Origin: Streptomyces sp.
GTDB lineage: Bacteria > Actinomycetota > Actinomycetes > Streptomycetales > Streptomycetaceae
Assembly: GCA_003519485.1 (NCBI GenBank)
Contig: DOWQ01000781.1
Coordinates: forward strand, 1-22,305
Direction of reading: 5' to 3'
DNA: 22,305 nt
Of this stretch, positions 6,703-13,509 are shown in pieces; within the stretch, counting starts at the first letter, position 1, and each line of letters opens with the position of its first letter. A program made the position numbers and the translations under genes. Under the pieces are notes generated by a model that was not told where the DNA came from, did no database searches, and worked only from the letters and a program-made list of their open reading frames with translations.

Positions 6703-7419
6703 TCAGTCCTCGCCGAGGTACGCCTTGCGGACGGACTCGTCGTGCAGCAGGTCGTTGCCGGTGCCGGTGAGGGAGATCCGGCCGATCTCCATCACATGGC
6801 CGTGGTCGGCCAGGGACAGCGCCGCCTGCGCGTTCTGCTCGACGAGCAGAATCGTCGTGCCCTGCGCCTTCAGCTCGATGATCGTCTCCATGATCTTCTG
6901 CATCATGATCGGCGACAGCCCCATCGAGGGCTCGTCCAGCATCAGCAGCTTGGGCCGGGACATCAGGGCCCGCCCCATCGCCAGCATCTGCTGCTCACCG
7001 CCGGAGAGCGTGCCCGCCGCCTGCTTGCGGCGTTCGCCGAGGATGGGGAAGAGCTCGTAGACGCGCGCGATGTCCTTGGCGATCGCGTCGCCGTCCTTCC
7101 GGAGGAAGGCGCCGAGCTGGAGATTCTCCCCGAGCGTCATCCGGGGGAAGATGTGCCGCCCCTCGGGGGAGTGGGCCAGGCCCAGCGCGACGATCTTGTG
7201 AGCGGGAGTGCCGTTCAGCGGCACACCGTCGAACTTGATCGTTCCGCTGAGCGGTTTGAGCAGCCCGGACAGCGTGCGCAGGGTGGTGGTCTTGCCGGCG
7301 CCGTTCGTACCGATGAGGGTGACGATCTGGCCTGCCTCGACGCTGAAGGAGATGCCCTTGACGGCCAGGATCTTGCCGTAGGCGACCTTCAGGTCGTCGA
7401 CTTCGAGCAGTGCGGTCAT
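6703..7419 (-). CDS. livF: branched-chain amino-acid ABC transporter ATPase LivF
   Basis: One of the two nucleotide-binding subunits that energise uptake of branched-chain amino acids (or related amides or hydrophobic amino acids) through the LivH/LivM channel at the inner face of the membrane. 238 residues, normal for LivF. Walker A is GTNGAGKTT from residue 37, the ABC signature LSGGEQQ at 138-144, Walker B LLMLDEP with D162 and E163, and the LivF-typical PEGRHIFPRMTLGENL. The ATG at 7419 overlaps the livG stop (ATGA, 7416-7419), so it is translationally coupled. It is the last gene of the operon and reads into the hairpin at 6661-6694. The open frame runs on to 8427 in the wrong frame over livG; that part is not coding. 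Confidence 0.96.
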   Translation of the reverse strand: MTALLEVDDLKVAYGKILAVKGISFSVEAGQIVTLIGTNGAGKTTTLRTLSGLLKPLSGTIKFDGVPLNGTPAHKIVALGLAHSPEGRHIFPRMTLGENLQLGAFLRKDGDAIAKDIARVYELFPILGERRKQAAGTLSGGEQQMLAMGRALMSRPKLLMLDEPSMGLSPIMMQKIMETIIELKAQGTTILLVEQNAQAALSLADHGHVMEIGRISLTGTGNDLLHDESVRKAYLGED

Positions 7420-8306
7420 GCCTCTTCTCCCTCGGTGCGGGCCGTGCTGTTGGCCTCGGCCGCCTCGACCTCGGCGACCTCCTCCTCGCCGGGAGCGCCC
7501 TCGAAGGGGGTACCGAGGTAGGCGGCGATGACCCGCTCGTCGCCCTGGACGACCGCAGGGGTGCCTTCGACCAGCTTCTGCCCCTGGACGAGCACGGCGA
7601 CCCGGTCGCACAGGTTGAAGATGAAGCGCATGTCGTGCTCGATGACGAGCACGGCGGTGCCCCGGTCCCGGATGGCGAAGACCAGTTCCTGGGTGGCCCT
7701 GGTCTCCTGCGGGTTCATGCCCGCCGTGGGCTCGTCGAGCAGCAGCAGCCCGGGTTCGCTCGCGAGGGCGCGGGCGATCTCCAGCTTGCGCTGTTCGCCG
7801 TACGGGAGATTGCGGGCGAGGTGGTCCCGCTTGGCGGCGAGCCCGGTGAACTCCAGGAGCTCCATGGCGCGCTCCTCGGATTCCCGCTCCGCCCGCTTGA
7901 AGCGCGGGCTGCGCAGGAGGGCGGAGAGAAGCCCCTCCTTGGTGCGGGTGTGCCGGCCGACGAGCACATTCTCCAGGACGGTCATGTTGGGGAAGAGCCG
8001 GATGTTCTGGAAGGTCCGCGCGATACCCGCCTGGGTGACCAGGTGCGATTGGTGCGGGAGGACCTTCCCCTTGTAGGAGACGGTGCCCTCGGTGGGGATG
8101 TACAGCCCGGTGAGGCAGTTGAAGAAGGTCGTCTTGCCGGCGCCGTTCGGGCCGATGAGGCCGACGATCTCCCCGGAGTCGACGGTGAGTTCGACGTCCT
8201 GTACGGCGGTGAGCCCGCCGAAGCGCATCGTGACGCCGGTGGCCCGGAGTACGGGCTCCGAGGGCCCGGCCGTCGGAATCGTGGTCTCGGTGGTCATGTC
8301 GGTCAT
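7416..8306 (-). CDS. livG: branched-chain amino-acid ABC transporter ATPase LivG
   Basis: The second ATPase of the Liv importer. Up to 296 residues: Walker A GPNGAGKTT at 52-60, signature LPYGE at 167-171, Walker B LLLLDEP with D191 and E192, H-loop H224 in VIEHDM, and the LivG-type RTFQNIRLFPNMTVLENV. An acidic, low-complexity tail (EEEVAEVEAAEA) ends the protein. Start choice: ATG 8306 overlaps the livM stop (ATGA), but GGAGG (8308-8312 on the plus strand as CCTCC) is only 1 nt from it, whereas the in-frame ATG at 8297 is 10 nt from it; initiation at 8297 is therefore possible and would remove three residues. Same operon as livM and livF. Confidence 0.95.
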   Translation of the reverse strand: MTDMTTETTIPTAGPSEPVLRATGVTMRFGGLTAVQDVELTVDSGEIVGLIGPNGAGKTTFFNCLTGLYIPTEGTVSYKGKVLPHQSHLVTQAGIARTFQNIRLFPNMTVLENVLVGRHTRTKEGLLSALLRSPRFKRAERESEERAMELLEFTGLAAKRDHLARNLPYGEQRKLEIARALASEPGLLLLDEPTAGMNPQETRATQELVFAIRDRGTAVLVIEHDMRFIFNLCDRVAVLVQGQKLVEGTPAVVQGDERVIAAYLGTPFEGAPGEEEVAEVEAAEANSTARTEGEEA

Positions 8307-10144
8307 GCCTCCGCCTTGCTGAGGCCGGGTGTCCCGGGTCCGTGGTCGTCGCCGTTGCCCGCGCCGCCGTCGGGTACGTCGAGCTGGCCGGTCTCCCGGA
8401 ACTCCAGCTTCTTCCTGCGGTCCGCAACGAGCCCCTCGGGCCGGAACCGCATCAGCAGGACGAGCGCGAGGCCGAAGAGCAGCAGTTGGTACTCGCCGAT
8501 GAACTGGAGCTTGGCCGGGATGAGGTAGAGCACCGCCGCGCCGATCAGCGGGCCGCCCACGGTCCCCATGCCGCCGAGGATGACGGCGGCCAGCAGGAAC
8601 GCGGAGTTCGGTGGCACCGCCTCGACGAACTTGTACTGCTCCGGGTCGATCGAGGAGACCGTATGGGCCTGCACGGTGCCCGCCAGGCCGGCGAGTGCCG
8701 CGCCGAGCGCGAAGGCCAGCAGCTTGAGCCGGAAGGCGTTGATGCCCATGGCCCGGGCCGCGGTCTCGTCCTCGCGGATGGCGACCCAGGCCCGGCCGAT
8801 GCGGGAGGAGTCGGACCGCTGGAAGATCGAGACGACGACGATGGTGAACAGCAGCATCAGCCAGAAGTAGTTGGCCGAGCGGGTGAACTCGAAGCCCAGG
8901 AAGTTGTGGCTGTCCCCGAAGTTGAAGCCCAGGATCTCCAGGTCCGGGATCTGCGGGATCCCGGTGGAGCCGTTGGTGATGGCCGGGCCGGAGATCCCGT
9001 CGAGGTTCTGCATGCCGATGCGGAAGATCTCGCCGAAGCCGAGGGTGACGATGGCGAGGTAGTCGCCGCGCAGCCGCAGCGTGGGGGCGCCGATGAGGAC
9101 GCCGAAGATCAGCGAGGCCAGGGCGCCGGTGAGGACCGCGGCCCAGAAGGGGAAGTGGACCCCGATGCTGGAGTACGGCGATCCCGAGACCAGGGCCGCG
9201 GTGTAGGCGCCGACGCCGAGGAAGGCGACGTAGCCGAGGTCCAGCAGGCCCGCGAGACCGACGACCACATTCAGACCGAGGGCGACGGTGGCGAAGATCA
9301 GGATGTTGGCGGCGATGGAGGTGAACTGGTTGTCGCTCTGCAGGAACGGGAAGGCCGCCGCGGCGACGAACGCCGCGGTGATCGAGACCGTGCGGTGCTT
9401 GGCGGTGAGTTCGCTGACCCGCCGGATCAGCCCGGCCTTGGCGAACGCCGGGACGGCGAAGCCGGTCAGCAGCAGGAAGCCGACGAAGAGCTCGCCGTAC
9501 TCGGTGGCGATGCCGTACGTGAAGACGTACAGCAGGACGGCGAACGCGCCGGCGATGACGAGGATCTCGCCCCAGGAGGGGAGCGCCTTCGCGAGCCGCC
9601 GGGGCGCCGGGGCCTTCAGCGAGTGCAGCAGCCGCTGCCAGGGGCCGTCGGACCGGAGGGCGGGGTCGGCCACGGGCGGGACCGGTGTGTCGGCCCGGAG
9701 CCCGAGCGCGGCGAGTGTGGTGGCCAGTGAGGCGAGGGCGGCGATGTAGCCGCCGGGCTCCAGATTGACCAGCCCGCCGAGGGTGAAGGTGATGGCGCCG
9801 ACGGTGTACCAGGTGGTGGCCAGGGTGCCGATGGAGAGCAGCAGCACCGGGCTGTTGGTGCCCCCGGGGGTGAGCCAGCGCAGCCCGCGGACGCCGTATC
9901 CGGAGAGGACGCACAGCAGGGTGAGCAGGGCGCCGGTGAGGGTGAGGACCTGGAGGCCGCCGGGGTAGCCGGTGACGGTGAGGTTGCCGGGGAACGCGGC
10001 CGTCCAGGTCCAGGCGAGGAAGGTGCTCACCAGGGTGAGGGCGGCGGAGGCCGCGGTGGCGGCCCGGGCGGTCGCGGCGGGCAGCGGGATGGTGCCGGGA
10101 GCGGTCTCCGGCGCGGCGGCGCTGATGGTCGGGGTGCTGGTCAT
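8303..10144 (-). CDS. livM: branched-chain amino-acid ABC transporter permease LivM, long N-terminal extension
   Basis: Membrane permease subunit pairing with LivH. The C-terminal half is a typical LivM core (GLNVVVGLAGLLDLGYVAFLGVGAYTAAL, then the coupling region LRLRGDYLAIVTLGFGEI and AWVAIREDETAARAMGIN). The 613 residues exceed common LivM proteins (about 300-425): the first roughly 300 residues hold several extra hydrophobic segments (for example ALTLVSTFLAWTW, LTLTGALLTLLCVLSGYGV, ILVIAGAFAVLLYVFTYGI). ATG 10144 is taken because it comes 5 bp after the livH stop and opens with MTSTPTIS; the frame continues upstream inside livH and is not coding there. There is no strong Shine-Dalgarno, consistent with coupling to livH. 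The charged C-terminal end (RRKKLEFRETGQ) is cytoplasmic. Confidence 0.94.
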   Translation of the reverse strand: MTSTPTISAAAPETAPGTIPLPAATARAATAASAALTLVSTFLAWTWTAAFPGNLTVTGYPGGLQVLTLTGALLTLLCVLSGYGVRGLRWLTPGGTNSPVLLLSIGTLATTWYTVGAITFTLGGLVNLEPGGYIAALASLATTLAALGLRADTPVPPVADPALRSDGPWQRLLHSLKAPAPRRLAKALPSWGEILVIAGAFAVLLYVFTYGIATEYGELFVGFLLLTGFAVPAFAKAGLIRRVSELTAKHRTVSITAAFVAAAAFPFLQSDNQFTSIAANILIFATVALGLNVVVGLAGLLDLGYVAFLGVGAYTAALVSGSPYSSIGVHFPFWAAVLTGALASLIFGVLIGAPTLRLRGDYLAIVTLGFGEIFRIGMQNLDGISGPAITNGSTGIPQIPDLEILGFNFGDSHNFLGFEFTRSANYFWLMLLFTIVVVSIFQRSDSSRIGRAWVAIREDETAARAMGINAFRLKLLAFALGAALAGLAGTVQAHTVSSIDPEQYKFVEAVPPNSAFLLAAVILGGMGTVGGPLIGAAVLYLIPAKLQFIGEYQLLLFGLALVLLMRFRPEGLVADRRKKLEFRETGQLDVPDGGAGNGDDHGPGTPGLSKAEA

Positions 10145-10149
10145 GGGTA

Positions 10150-11079
10150 TCACGCCCGATCCGTGACGCGTTCGCCGAGCAGGCCCTGGGGCCGCAGCAG
10201 GAGGACGAGGATGAGCAAAACGAACGCCCATACGTCCTTCCACGCGCCACCGCCGAGGAGTTCCATGCCCGGGATGTTTTCGATGTAGGCGGTGGCCATG
10301 GCCTCGGTGACCCCGAGGACGACGCCGCCGATCATGGCGCCGTAGACGTTGCCGATGCCGCCCAGCACTGCCGCGGTGAAGGCCTTGAGACCGGCGATGA
10401 AGCCCATCTTGAACTCGACCTGGCCGTACTTGAGCCCGTGGGCCACGGCGGCGATGGCGGCGAAGGCGGCGCCGATCGCGAAGGCGGCGACGATGATGCG
10501 GTCGGTGTTGATGCCCATCAGCTTGGCCGTGTCGGGGTCCTGCGAGGTGGCCTGCATGGCGCGGCCGGTGCGGGTCTTGGCGACGAACAGGCCGAGGAAG
10601 ATCATGCACAGCGGGGCGGAGACCAGCAGGAAGACCTCACCGCGGTGGATGGAGAACATGCCGAGGTCGATGGCGCCGCCACCGATCTGCGGGAAGGGAC
10701 GGGCCTTCTTCGCCTCGGGGTAGAAGGCCCAGACGGCCTGCTGGAGGGCGATGGAGAGGCCGATGGCCGTGATCAGCGGTGCCAGCCGGGGCGCGGTGCG
10801 CAGCGGGCGGTAGGCGAAGCGCTCCGCCGCGACCGCGACCAGCACGGCGCACACGGTTCCGAGGAGGACCATCAGTGGCAGGGCGACGAAGAGCGACGTT
10901 CCCGAGGGGAGCCAGAGCCACGCGGTGAGGGCTCCGAATCCACCGATCATGAAGATCTCGCCATGGGCGAAGTTGATGAGCTGGACTATGCCGTAGACCA
11001 TGGTGTACCCGATGGCGATCAAGCCGTACATCGCACCGAGAATCAGGCCGTTGGCAAGCTGCTGCGGCAGATCGTGCAC
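10150..11079 (-). CDS. livH: branched-chain amino-acid ABC transporter permease LivH
   Basis: Membrane permease subunit of the Liv importer, 309 residues, normal for LivH. Diagnostic stretches are the N-terminal LANGLILGAMYGLIAIGYTM and VQLINFAHGEIFMIGGF, and the coupling segment with RTGRAMQATSQDPDTAKLMG followed by LGGIGNVYGAMIGG. Multiple membrane helices are evident. It starts with GTG at 11079, supported by GGAGG (plus-strand CCTCC at 11087-11091) 7 nt upstream. It lies 102 bp downstream of the binding-protein gene, with a hairpin between, and is followed by livM after 5 bp. Confidence 0.96.
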   Translation of the reverse strand: MHDLPQQLANGLILGAMYGLIAIGYTMVYGIVQLINFAHGEIFMIGGFGALTAWLWLPSGTSLFVALPLMVLLGTVCAVLVAVAAERFAYRPLRTAPRLAPLITAIGLSIALQQAVWAFYPEAKKARPFPQIGGGAIDLGMFSIHRGEVFLLVSAPLCMIFLGLFVAKTRTGRAMQATSQDPDTAKLMGINTDRIIVAAFAIGAAFAAIAAVAHGLKYGQVEFKMGFIAGLKAFTAAVLGGIGNVYGAMIGGVVLGVTEAMATAYIENIPGMELLGGGAWKDVWAFVLLILVLLLRPQGLLGERVTDRA

Positions 11080-11114
11080 CGCTGGGCCTCCGAATGAGGG
11101 TGTCGGATACAGCC

Positions 11115-11143
11115 GCGCGGGGGCACTCGTGGCGCCCCCGCGC
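11115..11143 (-). terminator. intercistronic hairpin between the binding-protein gene and livH
   Basis: GCGCGGGGGC (11115-11124) pairs with GCCCCCGCGC (11134-11143), a 10-bp GC stem with a 9-nt loop. It sits between two genes of the same operon, so it is more likely a partial terminator or an mRNA stabiliser. That would let the binding protein be made in excess over the membrane complex, a usual pattern for ABC importers. Confidence 0.6.
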
Positions 11144-11181
11144 AGCGCTGTGATGTGTGGGCCGGGAGCGCGGCCCGGGGA

Positions 11182-12417
11182 TCAGCCTTCGTACTCCCCG
11201 GTCTTGACCGGCACGTGCTTGCCGTCCTTGACCTCGTAGAGGGAGAGCTGCTTGTTGGTGGTGTCACCGAACTCGTCGAAGGCGACCTTGCCGCTCACAC
11301 CCTCGAAGGAGACGTCCTGGATGGCCTTGACGACGTCGGCGCGTGCCTTGTCCATGTCATCCGGGAGCTTGCCGTCGTTCGCCTCGGTGACGGCCTTGAC
11401 GCCCTGGATGATCGCCCAGACGCTGTCGTAGGAGTAGCCGCCGTACGCCTCGTACGGCAGGTCGTAGCCGGCCTCGTCGTAGGCCTTCATGAAGGACTTG
11501 GCGGTGTCCAAGGTCTCCAGTGGCGCGCCGACGGAGCTGGCGATGTCGCCTTCGGAGTTCTTCTTGGCGAGCTTGATGTACTCACCGCTGAAGAGGGCGT
11601 CGCCACCGACGACCGGGATCTTCGCGCCGGCCTTCTTGATCTGGTCGGAGAGCGGGGCGCCCGCCGGGTACTCGCCGCCGTAGTAGACGAAGTCGGCGCC
11701 GGCGTTGCTGACCTTGGTGGCGACCGCCGAGAAGTCGGTGTCCTCCGGGTTGACGTGGTCCGTGCCGACGACTTTGCCGCCGAGCTTGACGAACTCGTCC
11801 TTGAAGGTGGCCGCGAGGCCGGCTCCGTAGGTCTTCTTGTCGTCGATGACGAAGACCTTCTTGAGCTTCTTCTCGTCGTACATGTACTGGGCGGCGTACG
11901 GGCCCTGGATGGCGTCCGTGGTGGACGTGCGGAAATAGGTGTCAAAGGGGCGTACCTTCTCGCCGCTGCGCCAGTCCTTGCCCTGAGTGAGCTCGGGGGC
12001 GGTGTTCGCCGGCGAGATCTGCGCCATTCCGGCGCTGTCGAAGGCCTTCTGCATCGGCGGCGCGACGTTGGAGTTCAACGGGCCGATGGCCGCGATGGCC
12101 TTCTCGTTGTCGATGATCCGGTTGGCGTTCTGCTGGCCGGTTCCGGGCTGTGCGACATCGTCGAGGGCAACGATCTCGAAGGTGATGCCTTCGACTTCTT
12201 TGTTCTTGTTCGCCGTCTTGGCGGCCAGCTCGGCGGAGTTCTTGATGCCCTGGCCGAGCGCGGAGAGCTTGCCGGTGAGCGGGGCGTCGACCCCGATCAC
12301 GACGGTGGTGCCGCCCTCACCGCTGTTTCCGCTGTCGTCGCGGGAGCCGCAGGCGGAGAGCGTGAGTGCCCCCGCGGTGACCGCGGTGGTGAGTATGAGC
12401 AAGGAACGTTGACGCAC
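11182..12417 (-). CDS. livJ: branched-chain amino-acid ABC transporter substrate-binding lipoprotein
   Basis: Extracytoplasmic binding protein that delivers amino acids to LivHM. 411 residues. The N-terminus (RQRSLLILTTAVTAGALTLSAC) is a lipoprotein signal peptide with lipobox LSAC and lipidated C23, so the mature protein is anchored to the outer face of the membrane. After it come the type I periplasmic-binding-protein (Leu/Ile/Val) fold elements: VVIGVDAPLTGKLSALGQG, VAAIGPLNSNVAPPMQKAF-like segment (read as AIGPLNSN here), FDTYFRTSTTD and AYGGYSYDSVWAI. GTG 12417 is chosen because AGGA lies 6 nt upstream and it gives the correct signal peptide; the frame is open up to 12504. It is the first gene of the liv operon. 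Ligand preference cannot be fixed without structure comparison. Confidence 0.94.
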   Translation of the reverse strand: MRQRSLLILTTAVTAGALTLSACGSRDDSGNSGEGGTTVVIGVDAPLTGKLSALGQGIKNSAELAAKTANKNKEVEGITFEIVALDDVAQPGTGQQNANRIIDNEKAIAAIGPLNSNVAPPMQKAFDSAGMAQISPANTAPELTQGKDWRSGEKVRPFDTYFRTSTTDAIQGPYAAQYMYDEKKLKKVFVIDDKKTYGAGLAATFKDEFVKLGGKVVGTDHVNPEDTDFSAVATKVSNAGADFVYYGGEYPAGAPLSDQIKKAGAKIPVVGGDALFSGEYIKLAKKNSEGDIASSVGAPLETLDTAKSFMKAYDEAGYDLPYEAYGGYSYDSVWAIIQGVKAVTEANDGKLPDDMDKARADVVKAIQDVSFEGVSGKVAFDEFGDTTNKQLSLYEVKDGKHVPVKTGEYEG

Positions 12418-12541
12418 AATCTGTCCTTTCCCCTGGCGCGGCCTTCTCGCCTGAGTGGCCGTGTCGCGCGCGCCGGACCGTAAACAGGGAGGATTTGTGA
12501 CCATTCAGTGTTCAAGTCCGGCGGCGCAGTAACTGGCGGTG

Positions 12542-12547
12542 AATATA
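12542..12547 (-). promoter_or_regulatory. candidate -10 box of the liv operon promoter
   Basis: On the minus strand TATATT is a good -10 match in an A/T-rich pocket. The hexamer 17 bp upstream is TGTCGG, only a weak -35. Transcription would start near 12535, giving a leader of about 118 nt before the GTG at 12417. No clear operator is visible. Confidence 0.3.
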
Positions 12548-12885
12548 TGGGGATGAGCTACGCGCCGACAGAGGTGCCGCAGATGATGTGACTGTCTTGT
12601 TATGACCGGCGTCTTCGCGGGGGACCGATCAGGGGGCGCGACGGCGGCCGAATCGGGGCAGCCCGGCACCGGACGGATCGGCGGGGGTGATTCCGCAGTT
12701 CCGATGCGGGATGGGCGCGGCGGCGGCCGGCGAGGGTTCGCATATCGTACGCGTCGTACGTGGTGGGTTCTGTGCGTAACGAGCGCCGGGGGAGGGCACC
12801 GGGCGCGTCCGCAGTAGGCATTACACAGCGTTACGACAGCCGGGGGCGCTCCGGGCGCGGCCGGTGGTCGCCGGCCCGGGCAGTG

Positions 12886-12922
12886 GCCCCGGCCGCCGGC
12901 CCGGCCGGACACGGGCCGGGGC
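12886..12922 (-). terminator. hairpin downstream of the thioesterase gene
   Basis: GCCCCGGCC (12886-12894) is the reverse complement of GGCCGGGGC (12914-12922); the 19-nt interval contains a further CCGGCC/GGCCGG pair. It lies about 55 bp beyond the stop of the minus-strand thioesterase gene. It has no T run, so the call rests on position and stem strength. Confidence 0.4.
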
Positions 12923-12975
12923 GGCGGTTCTCGGGTGGTGCGGCAGGGGGGTGGCCGGGCGGTGCCGGCCGGGGC

Positions 12976-13437
12976 TCAGCTCGTGGGTGCGTCCTTGAGC
13001 AGGCAGGTGAGGCGGGCGCTGCAGACCCGCTTGCCCTGCTCGTCGGTGATGACCGTCTCGTACGTGGCGGTCGAGCGGCCGCGGTGGACGGGGGTGGCGA
13101 CGCCGGTGACGAGACCGGAGCGGGCACCCCGGTGGTGGGTGCAGTTGAGGTCCACCCCCACCGCGAGCTTGCCGGGGCCGCCGTGGAGCATGGCGCCGAC
13201 CGAGCCGAGGGTCTCGGCGAGCACGGCCGACGCGCCGCCGTGCAGCAGTCCGTAGGGCTGGGTGTTGCCCTCGACGGGCAGGGTGCCGACGATGCGGTCC
13301 GGGGACGCCTCCAGTATTTCGAGGCCCATCCGGCCGCCGAGGTGGCCCGCTGAGAACAGCGCCGGGAGGTCGATGCCCAGGCCTGCGTACTGGTCCAGGA
13401 TCTCCTGGGGGAACGTGGTGGTGTGCTGCTCACCCAT
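12976..13437 (-). CDS. PaaI-type hotdog-fold acyl-CoA thioesterase
   Basis: A small hotdog-fold protein of 153 residues that would hydrolyse an acyl- or aryl-CoA thioester in the cytoplasm, working as a dimer or tetramer. The family signature is YGLLHGGASAVLAETLGS from residue 62: HGG at 66-68 forms the oxyanion region and E75 is the likely catalytic acid. The later VGVDLNCTHHRGARSG and the paired beta strands ending in ARLTCLLKD match the fold. ATG 13437 has GGAG 9 nt upstream. It follows the molybdopterin oxidoreductase gene by 72 bp on the same strand, so the two may be co-transcribed. The substrate is unknown; the family covers phenylacetyl-CoA, 4-hydroxybenzoyl-CoA and menaquinone-precursor thioesterases. 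Confidence 0.9.
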   Translation of the reverse strand: MGEQHTTTFPQEILDQYAGLGIDLPALFSAGHLGGRMGLEILEASPDRIVGTLPVEGNTQPYGLLHGGASAVLAETLGSVGAMLHGGPGKLAVGVDLNCTHHRGARSGLVTGVATPVHRGRSTATYETVITDEQGKRVCSARLTCLLKDAPTS

Positions 13438-13509
13438 GGGGTGTGGCTCCGGTTCTCGAAGTGAACGGCCTGATGGCGGTTGTTGTGTGCACCGTCCTAC
13501 CAGGCGTTG

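Larger units (their letters stand above)
12418..12975. other. 558-bp gene-free region upstream of the liv operon
   Basis: I see no convincing gene here: the short open frames are arginine/proline-rich and lack ribosome sites. It contains a candidate liv promoter near 12542, two CGTACG copies (12746-12751 and 12755-12760), CGTAACG (12775-12781) facing CGTTACG (12829-12835), and a GC-rich hairpin (12886-12922) just beyond the thioesterase gene. The part 12480-12600 is richer in A/T than the surroundings. Confidence 0.6.

Noticed and set aside
8342..9730. 462-residue plus-strand open frame opposite livM
   Set aside because: Asp/Glu/Gly/Arg-rich composition expected of an antisense frame; no ribosome site or domain.
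12505..12912. Short open frames in the gene-free region
   Set aside because: Arg/Pro-rich translations, no Shine-Dalgarno, and alternative frames open on both strands as expected in GC-rich non-coding DNA.
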